A stretch of DNA of 64,000 nt from Nesterenkonia populi (GCF_007994735.1 NZ_VOIL01000001.1:806001-870000), one strand, 5' to 3'; positions 33,043-42,033 are shown, counted from the stretch's first letter. Made by a program: numbers and translations. Notes: a model not told the origin generated them from the letters alone.

Positions 33043-33835
33043 CCGGCGCAAGCTGCTCATCCTGGACTTCGACGGCACCGTCTGCCTCGGCGACGAGCCG
33101 GCGACGTTCTATGCCCGTCGTGCAGACGCCCTGGTCGCCGAGAGCGGGCTTCCTGGGCTGGGCCGGAGCATCTCCCGCATCGTGGCTCAGGCGCTGTCCG
33201 CCGACTCCCTGGACATCCCGGAGATCGAGCTGGATGCCGCCGGGGAGCCGAAGGTCCTTGCCGAGGAGGCCGAGGCGGAGGGCGCCCACCCGCTCGCATG
33301 GCCGCTCCAGGACGGGTATCAGCTGGTTCAGATGCTGGGCCGGCAGGCCGGGCTGAGCAGTCCTGAGCTGGGGACGGCCTTCATGGCAGCCCGGGAGGAC
33401 ATCACCCGGGAGGGGCTGGAGCAGACCGACGTCCACGCCCCGGAAGGCGCACCGGAGCTTATCGCCGAGCTGCAGGCTGCAGGGGTGCGGATTGCGCTGA
33501 TCACCAACTCGCCGGCGGCCGGCTTCGAGCAGTGGCTCTCAGCGCTGGGCCTGGACGGTGCTTTCGACGTCGTCGTCAACAGTGCCCGCAAGCCCTTCGG
33601 CATGCAGGATGCGATGCAGGAGGCGGCGGGAGAGGCTCAGCTTGCTGAGTGCCGCATCCTCTCGGTCGGCGACATCTGGAAGAACGACCTGGCCCCGGCG
33701 GCGGAGCTCGGGGGCAGGACCATCCTGCTCGACCGGTTCGGCACGGGTCTGGGACGCCCGCACGAGAGGCTAGCCTCCTTCGAGGAAGCCGTCCCGCACA
33801 TCCGCACCTGGGCGGAAGACTCGGCCGCCAGTTAA
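33023..33835 (+). CDS. HAD-superfamily hydrolase
   Basis: A 270-residue phosphatase-type protein. Motif I is LLILDFDGTVCLGD with the nucleophile and acid Asp, motif II IALITNSPAAGF, the Lys of motif III probably in SARKPFGMQDAM, and motif IV SVGDIWKNDLAPA. A cap domain of about 130 residues lies between motifs I and II. The substrate is unknown. I prefer GTG 33023 with GAGGG nine bases upstream; an in-frame GTG at 33008 has no ribosome site. It follows fbaA but has its own promoter after the terminator. Confidence 0.82.
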   Translation: MLTTAADRRKLLILDFDGTVCLGDEPATFYARRADALVAESGLPGLGRSISRIVAQALSADSLDIPEIELDAAGEPKVLAEEAEAEGAHPLAWPLQDGYQLVQMLGRQAGLSSPELGTAFMAAREDITREGLEQTDVHAPEGAPELIAELQAAGVRIALITNSPAAGFEQWLSALGLDGAFDVVVNSARKPFGMQDAMQEAAGEAQLAECRILSVGDIWKNDLAPAAELGGRTILLDRFGTGLGRPHERLASFEEAVPHIRTWAEDSAAS

Positions 33836-33997
33836 TTCTGGGTGACGTCTGTGAAAACTCGCCTGTCACAAGTTGAGGGGCTGTTCAGCGCGACCATAGA
33901 GTAAGCATCAGGCTTCCGTGCCGCAGATCACCTCTCTGGGCTGATCGGGCTCAGGGACCTGCACTTGCACCTGGATCTATGGACTAAGGACGTTCAC

Positions 33998-35077
33998 ATG
34001 CGTATGAACACCAAGTCGGCCTTCGCGCTGGCATCCGTGCTGACTCTCTCCCTGGCTGCCTGTGCCGGCGACGAGGGCGACATCGACACCGGCGACGAGG
34101 ACGCTGAGGATCAGACTGAAGAGGATGCGAACGGGGACGGCGCCGCCGACGATGAGGGCGGCGAGGCAGCCGGCGAGATCGAGTCCGTGGACTCCATCAC
34201 CATCGGCCTGGTGCCCGCCACCGATTCAGCGACCGAGGCTGAGGAGGAGAACGCTGAGGCGCTGGCCGAGCAGCTCTCCGAGGCACTGGACGGATTCGAG
34301 GTGGAGATCTTCTTCGCCGACAGCTACCAGGGCGTCATCTCCGGCATGCAGTCCGGTGACGTGCAGCTGGTGATGTCCGGGCCGGTGGGCATGATCCAGG
34401 CTGAGGATGAGGCGGACGGCACCCCCATCCTGCAGTCCATCCGCTTCGGCGCGGACACGTATGTCACCCAGTGGTTCACCAACGACCCCGACACCTACTG
34501 CCTCGACGAGCCGGTGGCTGACGAGGACGGGTACCTGTTCTGCAACGACATCTACGACGAGGACTCCGGCGAGCTGGCCGAGTACGGCCCGATGGGCGAG
34601 GACGCTCTCGAGCTGATCGAGGACGGCACTCCGGTCGCCTACGTGGAGGAGGGCTCAGCCTCCGGCTTCTACTTCCCGCAGACCCAGCTCAACGAGCTCG
34701 GCGTCGAGGTGGACCCCCAGTTCGCCGGTGGTCACGACGACGCCGTGCTGAATGTCTACAACGGCGACTTCGAGATCGGCACCTCCTTCGACGACGCGCG
34801 CACCAACATCGTGGACGACAACCCGGACGTCGGCGAGGAGCTGGTGGTCTTCGCATGGGCCGGCCCGATCCCGAACGACGGCATCGTCGCCTCCGACGAG
34901 TTCACTGAGGACGAGCTGGAGGTCCTGACCGACGCGTGGCTGAGCTTCGCGGACTCCGGTGACCTGGATGAAGGCGACCCGCTCTACGACGTCTACGAGA
35001 TCAACGGTCTGGCCGAAGCTGACGAAGAGGCGCTCGACGTCGCCCGTCAGGTCTACCTGGACTTCGGCGACGAGTGA
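33998..35077 (+). CDS. phnD: PhnD-type phosphonate/phosphite solute-binding lipoprotein
   Basis: A 359-residue extracellular lipoprotein, first gene of a phnD-phnC-phnE-phnE operon. The lipobox is LAAC with Cys22, followed by a linker of about 40 residues that is mostly Asp and Glu. The binding domain has ITIGLVPATDSATEAEEEN, FADSYQGVISGMQSGDVQLVM and the late VFAWAGPIPNDGIVAS, matching PhnD/PtxB proteins that bind phosphonates or inorganic phosphite. AAGGA precedes this ATG by eight bases. A strong hairpin follows the gene. No C-P lyase or phosphonatase is nearby, so the ligand is open. Confidence 0.9.
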   Translation: MRMNTKSAFALASVLTLSLAACAGDEGDIDTGDEDAEDQTEEDANGDGAADDEGGEAAGEIESVDSITIGLVPATDSATEAEEENAEALAEQLSEALDGFEVEIFFADSYQGVISGMQSGDVQLVMSGPVGMIQAEDEADGTPILQSIRFGADTYVTQWFTNDPDTYCLDEPVADEDGYLFCNDIYDEDSGELAEYGPMGEDALELIEDGTPVAYVEEGSASGFYFPQTQLNELGVEVDPQFAGGHDDAVLNVYNGDFEIGTSFDDARTNIVDDNPDVGEELVVFAWAGPIPNDGIVASDEFTEDELEVLTDAWLSFADSGDLDEGDPLYDVYEINGLAEADEEALDVARQVYLDFGDE

Positions 35078-35118
35078 CCCGACCGCTCACCTTCAGCTGA
35101 GAGGAAATCTCTGAGATG

Positions 35119-35161
35119 CTGGGGTGCGGTCCGCGGTATGGAGCCGCGGCCCGCACCCCAG
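35119..35161 (+). terminator. Intercistronic hairpin between phnD and phnC
   Basis: An 18-base arm starting CTGGGGTGCGG (35119-35136) pairs with 35144-35161 with one mismatch and a 7-base loop. It ends 19 bases before the phnC start. It probably stops part of the transcription or protects the phnD mRNA, so that the binding protein is made in excess over the membrane parts. Confidence 0.75.
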
Positions 35162-35180
35162 TCGTCAGAACCTTTTCACC

Positions 35181-36011
35181 ATGATCAAGTTTGAGAACGT
35201 CGACGTCGTCTACCCCAACGGCTTCAAGGGGCTGAGCGACATCAGCGTGGACATCGGCCAGGGCGAGTTCGTCGCCATCATCGGTCTCTCCGGTGCGGGC
35301 AAGTCGACCCTCATCCGCGCGGTCAACGGGCTGGTGCCCTACACGAACGGCTCCATCAGCGTCGGGGACACCGTGGTGGACCCGAGGAACAAGTCCAAGC
35401 TGCGGAGGCTGCGCTCCAGGGTCGGAATGATCTTTCAGCAGTTCAACAACGTCGGGCGGATCTCTGTTCTCAACAACGTGCTGATCGGCCGCTCTGCTGT
35501 CACGCCCACCTGGCGCTCCCTCCTCGGCTGGTTCGGGCAGGAGGACAAGGAGGTCGCCTTCCAGTCGCTGGAGCGTGTGGGGATCGTTGACAAGGCCTAT
35601 AACCGGGCCTCCGCCCTCTCAGGCGGCCAGCAGCAGCGTGTGGCGATCGCCCGCGTGCTTGCCCAGGACCCAGAGGTGATCCTGGCCGATGAGCCGGTCG
35701 CCTCCCTGGACCCGCCGACGGCGCGCAAGGTCCTCGGCGACCTCCGCCGCATCCAGCGAGAGCTGGGCATCACCTGCATCGTAAACATGCATCACCTCGA
35801 TCTCGCCCGTGACTACGCAGACCGGATCATTGGGATGCGCAACGGTGAGGTCGTCTTCGACGGCACCACAGCAGAGGCGACCGACGCTGTCATCGAGGAC
35901 GTCTACCAGCGGTCCCTCTCCGAGGATGAGAGCTCTGCTCCGGCCCCGGCTGCCGCAGAGGATGCCGCGGAGGCCGAGGCAGTGGGCGCGGGCCAGGCAG
36001 GGAAGCCCTGA
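35181..36011 (+). CDS. phnC: Phosphonate ABC transporter ATP-binding protein
   Basis: A 276-residue ABC ATPase of the PhnC type. Walker A is GLSGAGKSTLIRAVNGL, the Q-loop lies in GMIFQQFNNVGRISVLNNV, the signature is LSGGQQQRVAIARVL, Walker B ILADEPVASLDP, and the switch His is in NMHHLDLARDYADRI, all close to PhnC. A C-terminal tail of about 30 residues is rich in Ala and Glu. The ATG at 35181 is preceded by a weak ribosome site. The phnE1 start follows two bases after its stop. Confidence 0.92.
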   Translation: MIKFENVDVVYPNGFKGLSDISVDIGQGEFVAIIGLSGAGKSTLIRAVNGLVPYTNGSISVGDTVVDPRNKSKLRRLRSRVGMIFQQFNNVGRISVLNNVLIGRSAVTPTWRSLLGWFGQEDKEVAFQSLERVGIVDKAYNRASALSGGQQQRVAIARVLAQDPEVILADEPVASLDPPTARKVLGDLRRIQRELGITCIVNMHHLDLARDYADRIIGMRNGEVVFDGTTAEATDAVIEDVYQRSLSEDESSAPAPAAAEDAAEAEAVGAGQAGKP

Positions 36012-36012
36012 C

Positions 36013-37086
36013 GTGACCGCTGTCGCTGATCGGGCCCCCAGCACGGCCGAGCCCACTCCGGTGAAGCGACCAGAGCCGCCCAAGCCCCCGCTGCAGAACT
36101 ACCTGCTTCTGGTCGGCATCGCGGTCCTCGCCCTCGCCTTCTTCTGGTGGACCCGGGAATCCACTGAGGTGCTCTTTCTGCCCCTGGGGTTCACCACCCT
36201 GTGGGCGCCTCAGTGGCCGCTGATCGGCTTCCTGGTGATGCTCGGGGTGCTGGCGCTGTGCTGGTTCACCCGCACGGGTGCGATGGCGGCCTTCGGAGCG
36301 CTGAGCTTTGTGATCATCAGCTACTGGGCCGGCGCCAACATCTACTTCTTGGACCGGATCACCGAGCTGCCGGGCCGCCTGACCGGCGGAAGCACCCGGG
36401 AGCAGCTGGTCGGCTACTTCAACCCGGACTGGTCCTACCTGCTCTTCTCCAACGTGGCCGGCACCTCCCGGCCGATCTGGGGAGAGTGGCTGATCACTCT
36501 GTGCATGGCGATCGTCGCCACCATCATCGGCTGTCTGATCGGACTGCTGCTCGCCATGCTGGCCTCGCCGGTCTCCAGCCCCAACAGGTTCACCAGCCAG
36601 GGAGTGAAGAGCCTCAACTCCGTGGTCCGTTCCATCCCCGACGTGGCATGGGCGCTGCTCTTCGCGGCGTTCATCGGCAGTACAGCCTACGGGTTCGGTG
36701 CGCTGGCGGCGGTCCTGGCCCTCATCATGTTCAACATCGGGATCGTCGCCAAGCTCTTGGGCGAGTCCATCGATGCCGTGGAGATGGGGCCCCTGGAGGC
36801 CGCGGACGCCGCTGGCGCCAGTCTCATTCAGCGCGACCGGGCGGCTGTGCTGCCGGCCGTGATGCCCAGCTTCATCTCCTACAGCCTGTACGTGTTCGAG
36901 CTGAACATCCGCGCCTCCGCCGCTCTCGGCGTCGTGGGAGTGGCCGGCATCGGCGGAGAGCTGAGCCGGCAGATCGGCCGCATGTCCCAGGGCTATGAGA
37001 ACGTCGGCGCGATCCTGTGGGCGCTGGTGCTGGTGGTCCTGCTGGTGGACCTGCTGTCCCTGTGGATTCGGAGGAAGCTGCTGTGA
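36013..37086 (+). CDS. phnE: Phosphonate ABC transporter permease, first copy
   Basis: A 357-residue permease with a C-terminal BPD_transp_1 domain (EAA loop near LEAADAAGASLIQRDRAAVLP) and the PhnE-typical LYVFELNIRASAALGVVG. The usual PhnE is about 260-280 residues; here an extra N-terminal part of about 100 residues adds three membrane segments. The GTG start at 36013 lies directly behind the phnC stop. Its stop overlaps the start of the second permease (GTGA), so both should be made in equal amounts. Confidence 0.9.
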   Translation: MTAVADRAPSTAEPTPVKRPEPPKPPLQNYLLLVGIAVLALAFFWWTRESTEVLFLPLGFTTLWAPQWPLIGFLVMLGVLALCWFTRTGAMAAFGALSFVIISYWAGANIYFLDRITELPGRLTGGSTREQLVGYFNPDWSYLLFSNVAGTSRPIWGEWLITLCMAIVATIIGCLIGLLLAMLASPVSSPNRFTSQGVKSLNSVVRSIPDVAWALLFAAFIGSTAYGFGALAAVLALIMFNIGIVAKLLGESIDAVEMGPLEAADAAGASLIQRDRAAVLPAVMPSFISYSLYVFELNIRASAALGVVGVAGIGGELSRQIGRMSQGYENVGAILWALVLVVLLVDLLSLWIRRKLL

Positions 37087-38258
37087 GCCACGGGTATAAA
37101 ATCGCCTCAGCCGTGGTCGGCTCTGTGCTGCTGGCCGCGGTCAGCTTCCTGCTGACCTACACGCCGGCCGCCGAGTCCTCACCGGTGCTGCTCCGTGCCC
37201 TGTGGGGTCTGGCGATCTGCAGCGCCGTCGTCGCGCTCGGCGCAGGCATCTACGGGCTCGCCTACCTGCGCACCGGCCGCCAGCGTGCCGAGGAGCACCG
37301 TCGCATCTCGTCCGGGGCCTCCGGCTACAGCCCGGATCGCCTGGACATGCGCCCGGTCAAGCCGGTCAAGTTCTGGTACAATATGGCGCTCATCTTTGTG
37401 GGCGTGCTGTTCATCTCGGCCGCCGCCGGCACCGGGATGACTCTTTCCGCCCTTCTTGAGATGCCCGCCCGCATTTGGGACTACAGCGTCCAGATGGTCA
37501 GCGGGGTGGCCCAGATCCCGGATGAGGACGCCCGCGACGACTGGTCCAGTGCGTTCGAGGCGATGCTGGAGTCCGTGGCGATCGCCTGGATCGGCACACT
37601 GGTCGGGGCGATCTTCTCCCTGCCCTGCGGCATTCTCGCGGCCCGCAACATGGCCCCGCTGGCCATCTACATCCCCATGCGGTTCATCCTTTCGGTCATT
37701 CGCGCGGTCCCGGAGCTGGTGTTCGCCGTGGCGATCTTCATCCCGCTGCTGGGTGTGGGACCGGCTCAGATGGGCGGTGCGATGGCTGGTGCCTTCGCGC
37801 TGGGCATCAGCTCCATCGGTACGCTCTCCAAGCTGATCTCTGAGGCGATCGAGGGCGTGGACCCGGGCCCTCTGGAGGCCTCCACCGCGGCTGGCGCCAC
37901 CCATGTCCAGCGCGTCCGGTGGGCGGTGCTTCCGCAGGTGCTGCCGGAGGTTCTGGCGATCTGGCTCTACCGATTCGAGGTCAACATCCGTGCCTCGGCC
38001 ATCCTGGGTGCGCTGGGTGCAGGCGGCATCGGCCGTCTCATCAGCCCGCCCAACGGGCTCTTCGGCCAGCGCCCCTACGACTGGGAGGCGATCGGCATCA
38101 CCCTGTTCGTCATCATCGCGATCACCATGGTGGTGGATCAGGTCTCCGGGTTCGTCCGGCACCGGGTCATCCATGGCGCCAAGGTGAGGCAGAAGAAGTC
38201 GAAGAGGGGCAGCGGCGGCTCCGCTGAGGAGACCAGGGCCGCCGCAGTGCCGGTGTGA
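37083..38258 (+). CDS. phnE: Phosphonate ABC transporter permease, second copy
   Basis: A 391-residue permease paralogous to the preceding one: LEASTAAGATHVQRVRWAVLP is the EAA loop and IWLYRFEVNIRASAILGALG the following PhnE motif. It also has an N-terminal extension with three membrane segments, and a basic C-terminal tail. GTG 37083 overlaps the previous stop by four bases. Two different PhnE subunits imply a heterodimeric channel. The operon ends here; DUF3151 downstream has its own promoter box. Confidence 0.9.
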   Translation: MSHGYKIASAVVGSVLLAAVSFLLTYTPAAESSPVLLRALWGLAICSAVVALGAGIYGLAYLRTGRQRAEEHRRISSGASGYSPDRLDMRPVKPVKFWYNMALIFVGVLFISAAAGTGMTLSALLEMPARIWDYSVQMVSGVAQIPDEDARDDWSSAFEAMLESVAIAWIGTLVGAIFSLPCGILAARNMAPLAIYIPMRFILSVIRAVPELVFAVAIFIPLLGVGPAQMGGAMAGAFALGISSIGTLSKLISEAIEGVDPGPLEASTAAGATHVQRVRWAVLPQVLPEVLAIWLYRFEVNIRASAILGALGAGGIGRLISPPNGLFGQRPYDWEAIGITLFVIIAITMVVDQVSGFVRHRVIHGAKVRQKKSKRGSGGSAEETRAAAVPV

Positions 38259-38283
38259 GCCTGTTCCCGGTTAGGCTGGGGCC

Positions 38284-38709
38284 ATGTCTATCCTCGGCAA
38301 GAACCTCATGGAGCCTGAGCCCACCCTGCTGCCCCCGGAGCCGGAGGTGACTGAGTCCCTCGCAGCCGGCGAGGAGCCGGTGGACCTGGCGGCCAAGCAC
38401 CCCACATCGTCGTTGGTGTGGGCGCTGCTGGCCGAGGACGCGCTCGACGGCGGCTACACCGTCGAGGGCTACGCCTACGCCCGCGTGGGCTACCACCGCG
38501 GCTTGGACTCCCTGCGCCAGAACGGCTGGAAGGGCACCGGCCCGGTCCCCTACAGCCACGAGCCCAATCATGGGTTCCTGCGCGCCCTCTATTCCCTGGG
38601 CCAGGCGGCCGCCGCCATCGGCGAGGAGCAGGAAGTCCTCCGCATCAGCAAGCTCCTCGACGACTGCGACCCCAGCGCCGAGGAGCAGATCGCCAAAGTT
38701 CGCGGCTAG
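38284..38709 (+). CDS. DUF3151 family protein
   Basis: A 141-residue protein matching DUF3151, an actinobacterial family of helical, TPR-like proteins of unknown role. Typical are PTSSLVWALLAEDAL, ARVGYHRGLDSLRQNGWKG, and HEPNHGFLRALYSLGQAAAAIGE. In related genomes it is often found near fba and purA, as here. TAGGCT (38272-38277) is six bases before the ATG, so the mRNA is probably leaderless. Its stop overlaps the stop of the convergent 500-residue gene by four bases. Confidence 0.9.
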   Translation: MSILGKNLMEPEPTLLPPEPEVTESLAAGEEPVDLAAKHPTSSLVWALLAEDALDGGYTVEGYAYARVGYHRGLDSLRQNGWKGTGPVPYSHEPNHGFLRALYSLGQAAAAIGEEQEVLRISKLLDDCDPSAEEQIAKVRG

Positions 38710-40175
38710 GCCTGCACCCAGGCGATGGGGTTGCGGATGCCGTGGCCCTCGACGTCGTCGTGGTGCTCCGGCAGTGAGGGCCCTTCGGTGAGGATCCCGT
38801 ACTGCTCCGCGAAGGCGTCCACCTCCTCGATGCTCAGCGGGTCCGGAATGTCCCGATGCTCGGCAATCTTCTTCATCGCCTCCTGATAGCGGAACGGGGC
38901 CCCGGTATCCATCGGGTAGGCATCCCAGTCCACACCGATCACCTCAGCCCGCTCCTGGACGTGCTCCGCGGCGAGCCGCTCCCACTCCTCGGGGCTCACC
39001 AGGGCAGGCGAACGCACACCGTGGGCGAAGAGGCTCACAAAGATCTCCCTGTACGGCTCCGCAGTCTCCAAATACTCGGAGAAGACATCGAAGCTCGGCT
39101 GTTTGTGGAACCTGTTCCAGAACGGCACCGACCGGGTCGCCAGCGTCCAATACGGGTCCACGTGCGTGTACATCTGGGCCAGCATCCGGTGGCCCCCGTC
39201 GCCGAGGCGGTCGTACCAGTCCCGGTACAGCTCCGCGACGAAGGCCGAGGAGTCCTGGGGCTCGTTCGTATACAGCCGACGACGCCGAAGCCCAGCCTGC
39301 TGCGCGAAACGGTCCACGTCCTCGGTGAGTGCGGGAGCTGTCCCCCACTCTCCGTCCGGGGTGCGGGTGGTCGGCTCCGGCGGGGACCAGGACCGGCGCT
39401 CCGAGCCCTGATCGGCGAGGAACTCCGCGACGCGCTCGGAACCAGCGGTGTACTCCTCCTCCGGGAGCCCGCCGAGGCAGCCGAACTGAAAATAGCTGCG
39501 CTGTCCGGTCTCCGTGGCCCGCCAGGTGCGGGTGCTCTCCAACGTGAGCAGGACCCCGTCAGGTGCCAGGTGGGTCCGGATGAACTGCTCATACACCGGT
39601 CCGAGCTCCTGGCGCTTGAGGCGGAAGAACGCCGCCTGCTGCATCATCGGACGGTCCTGAGCCGGGTCATGCATGTGGTGCACGGTGACCCGCGGGTTCT
39701 GCGCGGCGATCTGTCGGGCCGCGGGGGCCCACGCCTCCATGGCACCGGCGATGTCATCCGGGTGCGTGTCGCCGTCGGCGAGCGACACCAGGGTGGTCTG
39801 CGGCAGGTAAGGCGCTCCCAGCGCGGCGGAGAGGAAGAACGCAGCACCGGAGACCGCACCCACCACGATCACCGGGAACTGCTGGGGCCGTCCTTCGGCG
39901 TCGTCCTTGGAGTACTGGTCCACCACCCATTGATCAATGGTGTCCGCCCTGATGTCTCCGAGCTTGGTGGGCGACAGGGCCTCCGCGCGGCCTGCCCACT
40001 CAAAAGCTTTGGCCCGAGCGCCTTCAGGCAGCGACGCGGCGACGCCGGCCAGGCCCTCCGAGGACGGGCCGGTGCCCATCGCCGCGTGTCCCTCACCCTC
40101 GAGGAACCCCGAGACCGCACGGACCGCATTGATGGAAGATTCGAAGTCGGTGACGAGGCGGGCTCCGTCTGTCAC
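38706..40175 (-). CDS. Large protein of unknown function, coupled to a small membrane gene
   Basis: An unrecognised protein of about 489 residues. Its middle has a hydrophobic glycine/alanine strand-turn element, QFPVIVVGAVSGAAFFLSAA, followed by LVSLADGDTHPDDIAGAMEAW and VTVHHMHDPAQDRPMMQQA, suggestive of an alpha/beta nucleotide- or metabolite-binding fold. The C-terminal half is rich in aromatic residues (HVDPYWTLATRSVPFWNRFH) and charged. There is no signal peptide. The start is GTG 40175, which overlaps the TGA of the 48-residue gene upstream (GTGA) and has AAGGGG before it. The pair lies divergent from purA. Possibly a lineage-specific enzyme; no function can be named. Confidence 0.72.
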   Translation of the reverse strand: MTDGARLVTDFESSINAVRAVSGFLEGEGHAAMGTGPSSEGLAGVAASLPEGARAKAFEWAGRAEALSPTKLGDIRADTIDQWVVDQYSKDDAEGRPQQFPVIVVGAVSGAAFFLSAALGAPYLPQTTLVSLADGDTHPDDIAGAMEAWAPAARQIAAQNPRVTVHHMHDPAQDRPMMQQAAFFRLKRQELGPVYEQFIRTHLAPDGVLLTLESTRTWRATETGQRSYFQFGCLGGLPEEEYTAGSERVAEFLADQGSERRSWSPPEPTTRTPDGEWGTAPALTEDVDRFAQQAGLRRRRLYTNEPQDSSAFVAELYRDWYDRLGDGGHRMLAQMYTHVDPYWTLATRSVPFWNRFHKQPSFDVFSEYLETAEPYREIFVSLFAHGVRSPALVSPEEWERLAAEHVQERAEVIGVDWDAYPMDTGAPFRYQEAMKKIAEHRDIPDPLSIEEVDAFAEQYGILTEGPSLPEHHDDVEGHGIRNPIAWVQA

Positions 40176-40318
40176 TGGCGGGCCCCCTTCCGGCGGGAGC
40201 AGAACCACCGCAGCAGCTTCACCGCCGCCAGGATCAGCAGAACCTTCGGCATGGCGAACTTCGCCAAAACCCGTGCTTTCAGAAACGTGGTCATCATCTT
40301 CATCAGTGCTGCACCCAT
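40172..40318 (-). CDS. 48-residue basic membrane protein
   Basis: A short gene encoding MGAALMKMMTTFLKARVLA followed by one hydrophobic segment (AMPKVLLILAAVKLLRWF) and a basic tail with CSRRKGARQ. It has a single membrane segment with a positive C-terminus. Two signals support it: TAGGGT (40326-40331, minus strand) stands seven bases before the ATG, and its stop overlaps the GTG of the 489-residue gene by four bases. It may anchor or regulate its partner. No family is recognised. Confidence 0.6.
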   Translation of the reverse strand: MGAALMKMMTTFLKARVLAKFAMPKVLLILAAVKLLRWFCSRRKGARQ

Positions 40319-40413
40319 AGCACCGACCCTAGTCAGCGCCCCTGGGCGATTCCTCAAAGCCCGGTTGGTAGACTCCAGACGGTCCATTCGCCAGTTCTCT
40401 CAAGGAGCCAACT

Positions 40414-41700
40414 ATGCCCGCCATTGTGATCGTCGGCGCCCAGTGGGGCGACGAAGGAAAGGGCAAGGCCACCGACGTGCTGGGCTCCCGAGTGGACTAC
40501 GTGGTCAAGCCCAACGGCGGCAACAATGCCGGCCACACCGTCGTCGTCGGCGGCGAGAAGTTTGAGCTGAAGCTCCTTCCCGCAGGCATCCTCTCCCCCA
40601 ACGCCGTACCTGTCATCGGCAACGGCGTGGTGGTGAACCTGGAAGCACTCTTCGAGGAGATCGACGGGCTCGAGGCCCGCGGCGCGGACACTTCAAAGCT
40701 GCGGATCAGCGCCAACGCCCACCTGGTGGCCCCGTACCACCAGACCCTGGACAAGGTGACCGAGCGGTTCCTGGGCAAGCGTGCCATCGGCACCACCGGC
40801 CGCGGCATCGGGCCCACCTACATGGACAAGGTCGGCCGGCTCGGCATCCGGGTCCAGGACATCTTCGACGAGTCCATCCTCCGGCAGAAGATCGAAGGCG
40901 CCCTCCGGCAGAAGAACGAGCTGCTGGTCAAGCTCTACAACCGCCGGGCCGTGGAGGTCGACGAGATCGTCGAATACTTCCTCAGCTTCGCCGAGCGCCT
41001 GCGCCCCATGGTCGTCGACGCCACCAACCTGCTCAACGACGCGCTGGACGAGGGCAAGGTCGTGCTGATGGAGGGCGGCCAGGCCACCTACCTGGACGTG
41101 GACCACGGCACCTACCCGTTCGTGACCTCATCCAACCCCACCGCAGGGGGCGCGTCCGTAGGCTCGGGCATCGGCCCCACCCGCATCGACCGGTCCATCG
41201 GCATCATCAAGGCCTACACCACCCGCGTGGGGGCCGGTCCGTTCCCCACTGAGCTGTTCGACGAGTGGGGCGAGTATCTGCAGAGGACAGGCGGAGAGTT
41301 CGGCGTGAACACCGGCCGCCCCCGCCGCTGCGGCTGGTACGACGCCGTCATGGCGAAGTACGCGACCCGCATCAACGGCTTCACCGACTACTTCCTCACC
41401 AAGCTGGACGTGCTCACCGGCATCGAGTCCATCCCAGTCTGCGTGGCCTACGAGGTCGACGGCGTCCGGCACGACCAGATGCCGATGACCCAGACCGAGT
41501 TCCACCACGCCAAGCCGATCTTCGAGCACTTCGACGGCTGGACCGAGGACATCACCGGCGCCCGCACCATGGAAGACCTCCCGGAGAACGCCCAGAAGTA
41601 CGTACGGGCCCTCGAGGAGCTCTCCGGCACCCGGTTCTCAGCGATCGGTGTCGGCCCCGGCCGCGACCAGGTCGTCCAGATCCACGACCTCGTGGACTAG
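40414..41700 (+). CDS. purA: Adenylosuccinate synthetase
   Basis: A 428-residue GTP-dependent enzyme joining IMP and aspartate in AMP synthesis. The P-loop-like [42 protein letters not shown] and the C-terminal [20 protein letters not shown] and IGVGPGRDQ are all present. Length is normal. AAGGAG lies six bases before the ATG and TAGACT about 45 bases upstream. A weak GGCCTC/GAGGCC hairpin (41720-41735) follows. Confidence 0.97.
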   Translation: MPAIVIVGAQWGDEGKGKATDVLGSRVDYVVKPNGGNNAGHTVVVGGEKFELKLLPAGILSPNAVPVIGNGVVVNLEALFEEIDGLEARGADTSKLRISANAHLVAPYHQTLDKVTERFLGKRAIGTTGRGIGPTYMDKVGRLGIRVQDIFDESILRQKIEGALRQKNELLVKLYNRRAVEVDEIVEYFLSFAERLRPMVVDATNLLNDALDEGKVVLMEGGQATYLDVDHGTYPFVTSSNPTAGGASVGSGIGPTRIDRSIGIIKAYTTRVGAGPFPTELFDEWGEYLQRTGGEFGVNTGRPRRCGWYDAVMAKYATRINGFTDYFLTKLDVLTGIESIPVCVAYEVDGVRHDQMPMTQTEFHHAKPIFEHFDGWTEDITGARTMEDLPENAQKYVRALEELSGTRFSAIGVGPGRDQVVQIHDLVD

Positions 41701-41719
41701 GTGCGAGAACGCCCCGGCT

Positions 41720-41735
41720 GGCCTCTGCGGAGGCC
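41720..41735 (+). terminator. Weak hairpin after purA
   Basis: GGCCTC and GAGGCC form a 6-bp stem with a TGCG loop 19 bases after the purA stop, followed by TTCCTC. It may be a modest terminator. Confidence 0.4.
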
Positions 41736-41817
41736 TTCCTCAAGCCTGAGTCCGCTTCCGCGGCGCCGCTGAGAGTGACCCTCCAGCTGATGGTCAGGTG
41801 CTGAGGAGCTTCACGAC

Positions 41818-41919
41818 ATGACTATTTCACTCATTGGTAACTTCAAATGTCTTGTTCGGCCTTCCCCTCCCCTCGAGGATGGACGGGACGTCGGAGATTC
41901 CGGCGTTCTGATTGAGTAA
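41818..41919 (+). CDS. Doubtful 33-codon ORF, or promoter region of the next small gene
   Basis: An ATG at 41818 with GAGGAG nine bases upstream opens a 33-residue frame starting MTISLIGNFKCLVRPSPPLE and ending 12 bases before the next small gene. Its first third uses codons with low third-position GC, unlike all genes around it, and this AT-rich stretch (41818-41860) may instead be the promoter of the next gene. I give it little weight as a protein. Confidence 0.2.
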   Translation: MTISLIGNFKCLVRPSPPLEDGRDVGDSGVLIE

Positions 41920-41931
41920 GGGAGGCCCTTC

Positions 41932-42033
41932 ATGGTCACTGGACCCCTGGACAGCATTCTCGACGGAGCCGGCGAGCTCGTGGGCAACGTCGGGGAGCTG
42001 ACGCTCGACCTGCTGCAGGCGCTCGGTCTCTGA
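41932..42033 (+). CDS. 33-residue acidic amphipathic peptide gene
   Basis: The frame encodes MVTGPLDSILDGAGELVGNV followed by GELTLDLLQALGL. GGGAGG lies about seven bases before the ATG, third codon positions are mostly G or C as in real genes here, and a strong terminator follows within 20 bases. Hydrophobic residues recur every three to four positions (6, 9, 10, 13, 16, 17, 20, 23, 27, 28, 31) while five Asp/Glu and no Lys/Arg lie on the other face, so an amphipathic helix with charge about -5 is expected. No signal peptide. It could be a membrane-active or signalling peptide, or bind a protein partner. Confidence 0.5.
   Translation: MVTGPLDSILDGAGELVGNVGELTLDLLQALGL

Noticed and set aside
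33998..38258. Complete phosphonate catabolic locus
   Set aside because: Only transport genes are present; no C-P lyase or phosphonatase is seen in the window.
38856..40565. Plus-strand open frame of 569 codons
   Set aside because: Antisense to the 489-residue gene and running into purA in the wrong frame; no ribosome site or family motif.
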